Shown here: one piece after another, positions 16,642 to 26,336 of the stretch
How the letters are laid out: each line of letters begins with the position of its first letter
How positions within the stretch are numbered: position 1 is the first letter of the stretch
Source of the DNA: Sphingomonadales bacterium
GTDB lineage: Bacteria; Pseudomonadota; Alphaproteobacteria; Sphingomonadales; Sphingomonadaceae
NCBI GenBank assembly: GCA_016707885.1
Contig: JADJGU010000005.1
Span: 1-64,000 of the forward strand
DNA: 64,000 nucleotides
Direction of reading: 5' to 3'
Notes under the pieces: generated by a model
Seen by the model: the letters and a program-made list of their open reading frames with translations, nothing else
What the model was told of the DNA's origin: nothing
Database searches by the model: none
Program-made: the position numbers and the translations under genes

Positions 16642-18066
16642 TCAGGCGTCGTCGCGCGGCATGGTCCACATCATATGCGTGTGATCGCCAGCTTCCTCCA
16701 GCACAGCCTTTACGTCCACAGGCGCCCATTGCCGTGTGACCGATCCAAAGGGATGAAAATCCGGCGTGAGGCTTCGCATCTGCCCGTCAGGCAGGAGATG
16801 ATGATGCGCTGCTCCGGGAAACCATGCGTCGGGCACAGGGTGCAGCGCGCGTGGGTTGTGAAATATGCTGACACCTTCGACCCATTGCTCTGCGTACCCA
16901 GCCGCGTTGACGATGGCGCGAAACACCTTGGGCACAAGTGCGTTTGGGTCATGGTCAACGGCCGTGCCTTCCCTGATCACCAAAACACGCTCGCTGCCGA
17001 ACCCGCCCTGCACCCCCATGCGGTTAAACTTGGAGATGGTGCCACTGTTACTCATAAATACGGCGCTGACATTTTCTGCGCCTGGCTGGTCGAAAAAGCC
17101 CGAAGGGATGACTTTGTCACCCCATCGGTGCTCAACCACCCTACGCGGAGTGATCAAGAGATTGCCCTGCGCATCGTGATGCCCCTCATGCTAGATGCCG
17201 TACAGGTAAAGCTCCAAGGCCGAGCGGCTGTGGACCATCGAACCGGGCGACGAGAAATCGGCAATCGCGAGGAGAAAGGGTGCTCCTGCGACGTTGGGCC
17301 GTGTCCAATATTCTTTACGCAGCTTGCTGAAAAGCGCGCTGCCAAACTTGATCGGCATATATTCCTTCAAATATGCATGCCTTTGCTCAGGCGTGTCCAT
17401 CGGTGGCGGTGGCACGACAATGCCATTCTGGCGGGTAGGTCCGACCGTGACCGCCTCAAGCGTAAATTGTCCGATAGGGCTCGCGGCACAAAAGTCAGGG
17501 ACGGATTTCGCTCTGTCCAGCTCGTAGCCAAGCTCGATCAATGTCGCGAAGATGTAGAGTTCCCATATCCTTTGGTCGAAGCCGGTGGTCTGGAACTGTT
17601 CGATAAAATTCCCGTCTGCGTCATCATACCATCGCATCATCGGCTCAATGATCTCGCAGGCAGGTGAGAATATTTCCTCATTGCGCAGACGAACAAAGTC
17701 CGGATTGAGCGACGCTTCTTCGCGGACAGGCTCGAAGAAATCCATTGGGGCGCCATATTCGTCCGCCTGATGATGATCTTCGGGTGGCGCGGCGGCAGCC
17801 GCGTCCATCGCTTCGGCGAGTGCGGCCTTCGCCTGATCCAGCGTGGGGAAAAACTGGGTTCCTGCCGCGCTACGATATCGCAGCCGCGCATCTCTCGCGA
17901 ATACCAAGCCCAGAAAGTCGCCGTCTGTGTGATCGACGAGCAGCATACCAACGACTTTCCCGGCCTCGACCTCGAAATAAGCGAGCTCTTCGCCGAAAAG
18001 ATCGGCGATCGGCATTCTTGCATAACCTGCGATGGCATTGAATCGAATGGCGGATATCGGTGTCAT
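16642..18066 (-). pseudogene. Unknown protein of the defence-like operon, in-frame amber stop
   Basis: The frame is continuous from 18066 to 16642 except for one TAG at 17193-17191, directly after SALELYLYGI. After it the same frame goes on with HEGHHDAQGN, VVEHRWGDKVIPSGFFDQPGAENVSAVF and GFGSERVLVIREG, clearly one protein of about 474 residues. A PD-(D/E)XK-like pattern may be present around FATLIELGYELDRAKSVPDF followed by FTLEAVTV, though the usual Lys is replaced by Val. The ATG at 18066 is preferred over a TTG at 18123, but no strong ribosome-binding site is seen. The family is not recognised. It follows DUF3800 on the same strand. The stop may be a mutation (for example CAG to TAG) or a sequence error. 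Confidence 0.65.
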
Positions 18067-18150
18067 AGCCGACAGGGATGGCGGAACTGTGGGCCGCAGT
18101 CGAGACGGAACACGCCCCTTCAAACCGCCATGTTGGCGTTTAGCGCGCGG

Positions 18151-19295
18151 CTATGCGGGCAATACGCCAAGCCGTAGCAATTTCTGGGTCGGCATCACGA
18201 AGTTGACACCTAGTCCTCGTTGCGGATTGCCGAGACCGATAATCTTGTGAAACGCCTGCTGTGCGCCTGGCCCGGCTGGCTTCGTTCCAAGAAGGACATC
18301 GCGGACATAGCGCATCATAAAACCGGCCAACACATCGGCCGCCTGGATTCCGGCATGATCGTGAGATTGGCCGAAATCGAGCGCGGCGCCCTTGATCACC
18401 CCATAATCCGCAAACCGAACCTTAGGCGCGGCGTCCGTTGCGGCCAGTCGTTTCAAGCGTCGCCCTTGGCGTCGTGCAGGATGGCCTCGAAATGCAGCTG
18501 CTCATCGTGCAGCAGGGTGACGCCCGTCATCGCGCCGCGCCTATAAAGATTGACCCTTGCATAGATGTTGGTGAGCGAGGTCAGACTGGGCAACATCCAG
18601 ATGCGCTTGCCCGAACAGCCTTTGTCGGGGATCGGCAGATAGCGTTCGAACGCTTGGTCGCTTTTGGCGGCCTCCGAACGGAAGTCGTTGAAGCTGTCGT
18701 CGGCAAAGTGCAGCACACCCAAGCCAATTTCGTCTTCTGCGGACACCTGCTTCAACCAGACCAGAGCCGCGTCAAAACAGGTTTCGACACTAAAGTTGCT
18801 AGGCGACCCGCAGGCTTCGACGAACGTTGCAAAAGCGGCTGATGGTGCTTCGCGGTAGAGATACTCCGCAAACACGTTGCGCAACCATTGGCCTTTGGGG
18901 GAGAAATCAACGTCGCCCACCGCCGGCATGATCAGGTGGTTGATCATATGCGCGGCGACGAAGAAGCGCTTGTCGACGACTTCGATGAACAGCGGCAGCT
19001 GCGCCGTCTCCAGAAAGGCTGCGATATCGGCTGCGACGCCTGGCTTGCCAATCAGAGCAGTCGATTTGAGTTCGGTCGATTTGATGCGATAGCGCGAAGC
19101 GAGCCGGGCGAGCTCGACTCCAAGTCCCGCAGCATCGGCGCAGCCGACGCAGGCAAGCGCGAAAATCTGTTGTCCGCCGAAATCGAACGCCGCACCGGGC
19201 AGGGCGGCGTCACCACTATTACCGCTCTCATCAAGATAGAAGCGTTCGATCAACCGGGGACGACTTTGCTGTGAACGTGCTCGTTGCGTAGCCAC
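18151..19295 (-). pseudogene. DUF3800 domain protein, frame broken once
   Basis: The first frame (19295 to about 18464) begins with the DUF3800 motif RFYLDESGNSG, whose Asp and Glu are thought to be catalytic, and runs to FEAILHDAKG. The second frame (to 18151) holds the C-terminal signature HDHAGIQAADVLAGFMMRY. They join as AKGRRLKRLAATD if one G is added to the CCC run (plus strand) at 18463-18465. As sequenced the frames overlap by four bases with a TTG restart. DUF3800 proteins resemble RNase H-fold nucleases and are frequent in defence islands. It lies 18 bases after the methylase stop, so it belongs to that operon. Repaired length is about 381 residues. Confidence 0.8.
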
Positions 19296-19313
19296 ATCCC
19301 AGAATTTCGCGAT

Positions 19314-22300
19314 TTATGTTGCATAACCGAAAGATAGAAAAATATGGGCGACGCGGATTGACCCACATTGCGGAGCAAGATCGGCGGCTCTGCGGTGCTC
19401 GGTGTCAAAGTCGGCAACGGAAAATATTAGCGACGGCCTTTGATAAATATTGCCATCGTCGCAGGCGCACAGGTTTAAGCTGGCCATTGTCGCTGGCTGA
19501 CCAAGTGCTTGATGAATCGGTGGAACGACCGCTTCGAACGGATCGAGCAAAATACCGACCATCGAGGCAACAGGCTGGCCGCGACTGTATATTCCGGTCA
19601 CAAATCGACCTAGTCCGTTGGGCCCAAGATATTCACCCCGCGCCTTCGCCTTAGCATTCATTTTTTTAAACTCGAACACCATTTGGATGCTCTGATTATC
19701 ATCGTTCCAGCCGTAAACGATGTCAGTTCTGCGCTCTTCAGTCAGCTCCGCTGTATCGTCATCGATGGTGTTGATAACACTTTCGGCGGCCCACATCCCT
19801 AATAGCCCACGCGCCCTGGCCGTTACGTTTTCAACATGGGTTTTCAAAGCGCGTGTTAGCAACGGCTCCCTAAGTTTTGGATGAAAACCCGGCCTTTGAC
19901 GCGCTGCCAGTATCCGCCAACTTTCACACATGGCGTCTGCCGCCTCGGTCGCAGGGCGGATCGGGAAAGCAACCTGCCAATCCGATGAGGAAGCCGCAGC
20001 TTCTCCTGTCACGCTGCCACCAACTCGGTGTTTGCCAATTTGCCCTTCCTGGACATTGCGAACGATGCGCTCGGCATCGCGCAGCGCCTGCCTGATCGTC
20101 CAGTTTCGCCTTACAAGAGATCGGACGACGAAAACTGCACCATCGGACCAAATGAAGGTGTCGGGAACAAACCAAAATGCTTCGCCCGCTGGGACGACAG
20201 AAAGACCTAGGCGGCGGAGTTCAGATAGTGTTTCAAGGACTGCGTCGTCATCGATGCGCGTCGTTGAGCTGCCGTCCTCCGTTTTCTGATCATTGAATTG
20301 GATGCGTATTATGCCGGCAGGTCCGGCACAAGATCCATCACTGGATACGACGCTGACATCAAATTTGCCTTTGCCTTTCGTGCGTTTACGCCAGTTTGTA
20401 AGCTCGGCAGCCAAGGTGCGCGCGTACATCACCACGTCCTGATCCAGCGCGGGGCGTTGGGTTGGTGTGTTCAGACTGCCATAGCTTCTTGGCCGGATCG
20501 CAGGCATCAAAATGTCGACGGTTTCGCGGACAAGCGCTCGCTCTTCCTCGGTTACATCGAAATAATCGAAGACGCACTCATCCAGCGCTTCCTTCATGTC
20601 CGCATAGGCGGCCGCCTGCACCAATTCATCTTCGCGTGAAAGCTCGGTCAGCCTTTCTGATACGAGGTTCAGCGCCTTTTGCGCCGCATCAGGATTAGGA
20701 CTGTCACCTGGCTTGAAGAAGGGGAAATTTGCGACATCCTTAAGATGCAGGGCATTACGCTCGCACAGCATTTTCCAAGCGCGCATCATCAAGAAATATC
20801 GTCCGAGGCTGGAGCGCAGATAGACCGCCACAAATTGAAGCAAGGCTGCATCGGCCACCGGTCCAGCAATAACCCCAAGGCTTGTACTGAAAGATGCGGG
20901 CTTGTCATAATACACCGCTCTTATCGAATGATCCTGCCTCGAAAATCCATCGGTATAGAGTACGCGCGGACCATCAAAAGTTGGCAGTAGCGCGTCGTCA
21001 ATATGCGCAACGAATTTCTGTTCTGGCGGCCATCGGGTCAAAAGATCGGAATGCAGAAGCGGGACGCCCGCACTCAGCGCCTGAACGGGGATGAAGGGCA
21101 TGTCCCACAATGGTTCAGAGCTTACAGGCGTTCTACTTCGATCAACGAAATGAACACCTTTGCGGGCGCTCCACCGGGCCTTGCCGCCTGCCTTGTGCCA
21201 AAAATCACCGAGCCTTCCGCACGCTTCAAGGCGCGTAATCAACGACAGGTCTGCGTTATCACCCACATTAGTGTCACGAGAAGCTGTGGGTTCTGAACGA
21301 CGGAGATAGTCTGCAATTGATGGCGATCTGCAGACTGCAAGGCCAATCGACCGTAGGCTAGGCTCATATCAGCTTTTGGAACGCAATAATCAAATGTCTC
21401 CTCAAGGGGAATGCGACTGTTGATGCCATTTGATCGTTTTTGCCCGGTGAACACATGGCAGGTGTGTTCTGCCGACGGGAAAAGAAGATTTTGAAGGTCG
21501 CCGAAATTTATCAACCGATTGGGCTTGAGCAATCGGAATAGGTGAGAAACAAACTGTGCATTAGATGGACCGACAAACAAAATGATCGGCAATATCAGGC
21601 AAATTCGTCCCGTATCGTCCAGAAAATCAAGCGCACGGATGGAAAACGCGCCCGCTATTTGCCGCCGGGCAATCGGCGCATCCACTGTACTTGCCCAACG
21701 GTCAGCCGAAGTGACACTCTGTCCGTCAGCCTCACCCCACGGAGGGTTGGAGACCAGAAGCGAAAATCGCTTTCCTGCAAAACCATGATCCGGAGCGAAG
21801 AAATCACCTTGCTCGCCAGAGAGAAGATTGGTTCCAGCCAGCGTGGGCAGTTTTACATTTTCCTGTGCTTGCGCTTCAAGAATGTCTGATGGGTCAAGCC
21901 CATCAAGCAGCGACAGGTACAGGCTGAATGCCGACACACGGCAAGCCATCGGATTAATGTCAGCTCCAAATATCCGACTAACCAACAGATCGCGACGCGC
22001 TTTGAACGATAGCCGCTTTTTGTCGCGGGCTTCTTGAAGGGCAATAAGGCGGCGATATGCTGTAGTGAGCAAAATTCCCGATCCACATGCACCATCAAAA
22101 ATGGTCTCGGACAGGGGATTAGGCGAGGTAGCAAAGGCCTGATCGATCGCCAACATCGCCAAATGTCGCGGCGTGTAATACGCACCTGAGCTTGCCTGTT
22201 CTTCCGGGGACAGGAATGATTCATATAGGCCTGAAAGCAGCTCGACCGGGATAAAGCTGAAATCATAGTTCCAAAAGTCACCCTGGCCGGTTTGCAGGTC

Positions 22301-23113
22301 AGTGCGGCTGAGGAAGCGGTCAAGCGTGTCAAAGCCTGCGGGTTCAAGCGATGACCACGGATCATGCCGGTCGTCACTCAAAAAATCGCCGTTGAAATCC
22401 TGGCGAAGGCAATCAATTAGCCGCCGCAATCCATCTGTATCTTGGGTCGCAACCAAGCTGTGAAATTGTTTCAGCGAGTGGTGATCGCGATACGTCGCGC
22501 CAACAATCTGGCGATGTTCCAGATAGGATATGAACAGCACTTGCCCCATCAGCAGTTCCGCAAGGCGTCGCGTGCTATCGGCTGCTGCAATGGTAGCATA
22601 GCCATTTTGGCCGATTTCCCGCACCGCCGCCGAGAGATTCTCAAGTAGCTTGCTATCGACCCGCGCCTTTACGTCAAACCATTCGGGCAACCTTCTCGCA
22701 AGGTTTGCTGACGAGACCTCGCGCGCTGAAAAAGGGCCATCCGAACGAGCTTCAGCCAGATGTAGAGTTTGCGAGCTGTTGTTTAGCTTACGGGCAGGGT
22801 GAGCCCGCGCCGTATCCCCGCTAATTTCAAGCACCACATTGGCGAGGTTCTGGTTCCAGATCTTTTGGCGGACAAGATCCAGTTCCTGCTCGGAGATCGG
22901 AGCATCCCGGTCACCAAGAAAAACAACCGATGGGACACCCTCCACATCATATACGGCACGCGCTCGAATGGCGCCGTCGGGATGAAGTAATGCGCTAATT
23001 TCGGGGCCGTAGGGGTGCGCGTTCGGAATTTCGGACGCGGCGCGATGCAATGACGTGGGGTCATCGGCATATCCGAGCCCCTCCAGCCAGTCACTGATCC
23101 GTGTGGCACTCAT
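19314..23113 (-). pseudogene. N6-adenine DNA methylase with C-terminal nuclease-like domain, frame broken once
   Basis: The first frame (23113 to about 21263) has a helical N-terminal region, ASSGAYYTPRHLAMLAIDQAF, methylase motif I FDGACGSG (residues 339-346) and motif IV NPPW (456-459), the signature of N6-adenine methylases. The second frame (to 19314) carries a target-recognition-like region and ends in a PD-(D/E)XK-like motif (RTDIVYGW, then VFEFKK), suggesting nuclease activity in the same chain, as in type IIG or type ISP enzymes. The join LMW-GDNADL needs one G added to the CCC run (plus strand) at 21262-21264. Repaired length is about 1,265 residues. The start overlaps the HTH gene stop by ATGA. 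Confidence 0.82.
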
Positions 23114-23655
23114 GCCGATTTTCGCTGTGCGTACACTTGTGACGCTTCAAGTTCTGGCGCTGGAATGTTCAGGTCACCGGCTGGTGATTTGCCCTCAACC
23201 GCTTGCGCCGGAAAGAGATCGAGCTGACCCGGTATCGATGCATGGGACGGCAACGCGAATCCAGTCGCGAGCTTTTCGAGGTGCGGGTTGAGCTGAATAT
23301 ACAGCGCGTCATTTTCATCATCGATGGTGTTGCTGGCGTCGACGAGCGCCCAACGGCCATGAGCGGCAACCATCAGCTTTTTATTCCATAATCCGACAAA
23401 GGACGCTTGGCGCAATGCATGGCCGAGATCGGAAAAAAGGCCGCGATGCGCCTGGAGCTCAAGGTGGAATCGCGATTTCAGTGTCATCGCGACGAAAATA
23501 ATCAGCACCGTTTGCCATGTGAATTTCGCCGATGAGCCTTTGCCAGCAGGAGGCACGTCGGCAGGCACCAATGCACGCCGGTTTGTCCATTCCCGAAGTT
23601 GTGTAGTGGAAAGGCCCGTCAGTGAAGAGACCAGAGCTGTCGTTGCGTAGCGCAT
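23110..23655 (-). CDS. MerR-like HTH protein heading the methylase operon
   Basis: 181 residues. The N-terminus (LVSSLTGLSTTQLREWTNRRALVP) fits a MerR-type winged HTH that reads a promoter or, in some systems, recruits the enzyme. The rest (KFTWQTVLIIFVAMTLKSRFHLELQAH and beyond) is not assigned. Its stop overlaps the methylase start by four bases, so both are translated together. It probably regulates the operon; participation in the defence complex is possible. Confidence 0.65.
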   Translation of the reverse strand: MRYATTALVSSLTGLSTTQLREWTNRRALVPADVPPAGKGSSAKFTWQTVLIIFVAMTLKSRFHLELQAHRGLFSDLGHALRQASFVGLWNKKLMVAAHGRWALVDASNTIDDENDALYIQLNPHLEKLATGFALPSHASIPGQLDLFPAQAVEGKSPAGDLNIPAPELEASQVYAQRKSA

Positions 23656-23805
23656 GGAGCGATCACCGTAGGAAAGAGCCGAATTGAAAACATCGGTAGA
23701 ACGGGTATCATACCCATTCTAGGGCGTAAAGCTGATTACCGATTAATAGGTCCCCATCGCTCCCACTTTGAATCGCCAACGGCGGAGCGGAAGCGAATGC
23801 TGCGC

Positions 23806-23842
23806 AGACGCGGGCAAAGCGGTGCTTGAAGCTCGGCGCTCC
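23806..23842. repeat. 37-bp direct repeat, copy 1
   Basis: Matches 26197-26233 at 34 of 37 positions in the same orientation. The two copies bracket the HEPN-like and PIN-like genes. On the minus strand both copies can be read as GAPS-x-KH-x-FARV, so they may be remnants of one duplicated short coding sequence. Confidence 0.65.
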
Positions 23843-23937
23843 TGGTTCCGTTGCCGGGGACGATCAGCGGGTGATCGATAAGGTACCGTTCTATCGATCA
23901 TCAAAATCTATGATTGTGATAGAATCCCTCGCACCCC

Positions 23938-24027
23938 TTAAACCTCAAAAAGTCGGAATGATTCGTGCTTAAACCCGTAAATTCGGCATTAGGTCGGAAA
24001 GGACGCGCTTAAACCCCGAAAAGTCGG
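23938..24027 (+). repeat. Three iteron-like direct repeats
   Basis: Three copies of a roughly 19-base unit, CTTAAACC followed by an A-rich stretch and TCGG, start at 23938, 23968 and 24008. Spacing is 30 and 40 bases. They lie in the promoter region between divergent genes and could bind a regulator. Confidence 0.45.
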
Positions 24028-24250
24028 TTGAAGGCCTACCGGAAGCGTTGGCATCGAACGCAGCGATCTGTGTCGCGCGCTGGGTGAGTACGTATCCGCC
24101 AGGCGCGCCGATCGCCGTTCATCGACTCCATTTAAGCGTGCTTACTTTAGCATTTCGGTTAATAAAGAAAATCAGACATCACTTAAATAGAGCGGCGCGG
24201 CCGCGCGTTAGCGGGCACAAGCTAGCTCGCTCCGAAAAGAGGATTTGCAT

Positions 24251-24859
24251 ATGCCTGACGCTCCGAAAAAGGGTTTCGTCATCGACAGAGCAGGGCTGCC
24301 GGCAGATTATCCGACTCACGCCCACGCCGCTGATTTTTGGGAACAACTCGGTCGAACGGTGGCTACCTTCGGCTTTTTGGAGGAAATGCTCGGTAAAGCG
24401 ATCTTCGCACTAACTGCGACTAAGGAATATGCGGAAGGCGAAGCTGAGGCTGCATATGACGAGTGGATCGAGACATTGGAAAAGGCGCTGTCAGATGCGC
24501 TCGGTCGATTGATTTCGCTCTACGAGGTTGCAATCAAAGCCAATCAAAGCATGAAGTACGGAGGTACGGAGGAACTGATTTCGGATCTTCGAGCAGCCGC
24601 CAAAATTCGAAATGTTATTTGCCACGGATCTTGGCGAAAGCCTGATGAGACTGGAAAATCTGTTCCGATGTTTGTCACCCCAAAAATGGAGGTTTTCGAT
24701 ACGCTAGTTGATGTGGAGTTCTTAAAGCAGGTTCGCGCGAATACACTCGATTTGGTTTGCAGCGTGATGGACAGCGTGACGCATATGGGCTGGAATTTCC
24801 CTGGCTCGGAAAGTCCGGGTGCAGTGATTTATGAGCCCAATTCTGCTGGGGCAGCCTGA
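24251..24859 (+). CDS. HEPN-like protein with R-x4-H motif
   Basis: 202 residues, mainly helical (FWEQLGRTVATFGFLEEMLGKAIFAL, EWIETLEKALSDALGRLISLYEVAIKANQS, ELISDLRAAAKIRNVICHGSW). The segment RNVICH (residues 120-125) matches the RN-x3-H active site of HEPN ribonucleases, and it is followed by GSW as in other RN-x3-HG proteins. The ATG at 24251 is preceded by GAGG at nine bases; the frame is open two codons further to a TTG. HEPN proteins cut RNA in toxin-antitoxin and phage-defence systems. It converges with the PIN-like gene. Family assignment rests on the motif and helical content only. Confidence 0.55.
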   Translation: MPDAPKKGFVIDRAGLPADYPTHAHAADFWEQLGRTVATFGFLEEMLGKAIFALTATKEYAEGEAEAAYDEWIETLEKALSDALGRLISLYEVAIKANQSMKYGGTEELISDLRAAAKIRNVICHGSWRKPDETGKSVPMFVTPKMEVFDTLVDVEFLKQVRANTLDLVCSVMDSVTHMGWNFPGSESPGAVIYEPNSAGAA

Positions 24860-24912
24860 TGGGCGCGCCACTGAATTCGATCATGCTACTTATCGCGGGG
24901 ACACAAATTTGG

Positions 24913-26034
24913 TCAGACGCTGAATAGCGACCGCCATTGCTCCCCCCATTCACCTGGCAAAATTTCTTCAACCGGGTCCATATCGAAAGTCACGCCATCG
25001 CTGGTTCTGAAAAAGCCTGAAGCCTGAAGCCCGGTCCAGAAGAGGGCGAGATTCTTGTCGGCAGTGCAGAGCTGCGCGGGCTCATCCGGAAAATATCCGA
25101 ACAGGTTGATCAGGATTTCAAGAGATCGCAAATCGGCCAGGGCATTGTAGGCATCGCCATCGCAATAGCCGACCTTGAACTTGAGGAGACCCTTGGCCGG
25201 GCTTCTTCCGTTCGGAACAGCGACGGAGCTCAGCGCCGCCAGCGCGACGAGCGAGTTGTTTTGAACGCCGCAGTCCTGTGCAATGGAAAGCGTCTGGTCC
25301 CATCGCGCCTGCATATTTCGCCTGCTCACGGGCGCCGCAATCAGTGGCGCGAGGCGCAGCAGAAACTGTTGCCGCCGACCCATTCCAGCGCGGGTATCTT
25401 CGATCAGCCCTAAGGCTCCGTTCAGGCTTTCGGAACCCACCACCAGCTCGGCAGACGGAAGTGCCACCGTCAGTTTCGCCACAACCTCTTCGAGCTGTTC
25501 GCGAGCAAGCACCGGCGTCGGAATTTCGCGCGTATTGCCTTCCATGACGAACAGGAGCGGATTGATGCGCACCCGCTGGTCTGCGAAGAGGTCCAGGAAG
25601 TCAGGTTCGCTGCCGACCTTCTTTCCGCCATCGAAACGGCTGATGATTTGCGAAACGACGTTCCTGTCGACCAGAATCGTCGTGCGGTGGTAAGTGGCTG
25701 CGAGCGCTGAAGGTAGCCAGCCGCCCCGAACGAGGCCGATCGCTCGCGACGTGAATTCGCTCTCCAGCACTGCTTTCAGGTTGTAGTTCTTGGTTTTGTC
25801 CAAATCGCCGATGTCGGTATCGACAATCTTCGAATGGTGCCATTCAAGCGGGATCGTGAGCTTCTTGTGGAGCTTGGCCTCCGCCAGCGCCTGATAGCTA
25901 AGCGGTCGTACGTTCGTATCGGTGAACGCGATCGTCCTACCGGGCGAGCCATCCTCACGAGTGAGTTCGCGGAACACAAACATTTGCTGGTCCGCTGCTT
26001 CCACGATGACAGGATCGGTCGGCTCTGATGACAT
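24913..26034 (-). CDS. PIN-like nuclease domain protein (unassigned)
   Basis: 373 residues. Four acidic residues occur in PIN-domain order: Asp123 in TTILVDRNVVSQI, Glu165 in LLFVMEGN, Asp294 in CDGDAYNALADL and Asp326 in LCTADKNLALFW. PIN domains are metal-dependent RNases; the last two segments are close to the usual C-terminal acidic pair. The N-terminal 100 residues are not recognised. The ATG at 26034 is preferred to a GTG at 26058. It converges on the HEPN-like gene with 53 bases between, within 37-bp direct repeats, suggesting defence cargo. The assignment is by pattern and needs structure prediction. Confidence 0.5.
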   Translation of the reverse strand: MSSEPTDPVIVEAADQQMFVFRELTREDGSPGRTIAFTDTNVRPLSYQALAEAKLHKKLTIPLEWHHSKIVDTDIGDLDKTKNYNLKAVLESEFTSRAIGLVRGGWLPSALAATYHRTTILVDRNVVSQIISRFDGGKKVGSEPDFLDLFADQRVRINPLLFVMEGNTREIPTPVLAREQLEEVVAKLTVALPSAELVVGSESLNGALGLIEDTRAGMGRRQQFLLRLAPLIAAPVSRRNMQARWDQTLSIAQDCGVQNNSLVALAALSSVAVPNGRSPAKGLLKFKVGYCDGDAYNALADLRSLEILINLFGYFPDEPAQLCTADKNLALFWTGLQASGFFRTSDGVTFDMDPVEEILPGEWGEQWRSLFSV

Positions 26035-26336
26035 TTTTGTTCCGTTTCTATCAACCACTCTACTGCCGAATTATGAGTTATAGAGCTATGGTCTATTCCT
26101 CATCGAGGCGCTTCCCGCCAAGATTTTCGGTTGCCAGTGGAAAGACACCGCATTGCCCTTTAAGTTCGCCAGCGGCGAAGCGGCGCAATGCGGTGAAGAC
26201 GCGGGCAAAGGGGTGCTTGAGGCTCGGCGCACCTATTTCCTTCACCCGCTTGGCCGGTGTCCCGATCAAGAGCGCCAGCGGCGCATCGGAAAACCGGCGC
26301 AAACGCAAGGCTCCAAAGGGCATCAGCGATGCGGAG
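26035..26336. other. Region with repeat copy and a doubtful 76-aa frame
   Basis: About 300 bases between the PIN-like gene and the integrase. A minus-strand frame at 26093-26323 reads MPFGALRLRRFSDAPLALL and includes KEIGAPSLKHPFARVFTALRRFA, whose central part resembles the frame at the other repeat copy. It may be a decayed short gene; no function is known. Confidence 0.35.
26197..26233. repeat. 37-bp direct repeat, copy 2
   Basis: Second copy of the repeat at 23806-23842, with three mismatches. It lies about 100 bases from the end of the integrase gene. Confidence 0.65.

Larger units (their letters stand above)
23656..24250. other. Intergenic region with several short repeats
   Basis: About 595 bases between the divergent HTH gene and the HEPN-like gene. 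It contains a 37-base direct repeat copy (23806-23842), an imperfect palindrome (23891-23924, arms TCTATC and GATAGA with inner ATCAT/ATGAT) and three iteron-like repeats (23938-24027). No gene is recognised, though on the minus strand a short frame near 23700-23850 resembles the one at 26093-26323. Confidence 0.5.

Noticed and set aside
16585..17667. Long plus-strand open frame opposite the unknown defence-like gene
   Set aside because: It is antisense to a frame with protein-like sequence on both sides of the amber codon, and has no ribosome-binding site or known domain.
21262..21264. Phase-variable methylase through a G tract
   Set aside because: The tract is only three or four G, too short for phase variation, and six other genes show the same kind of indel.
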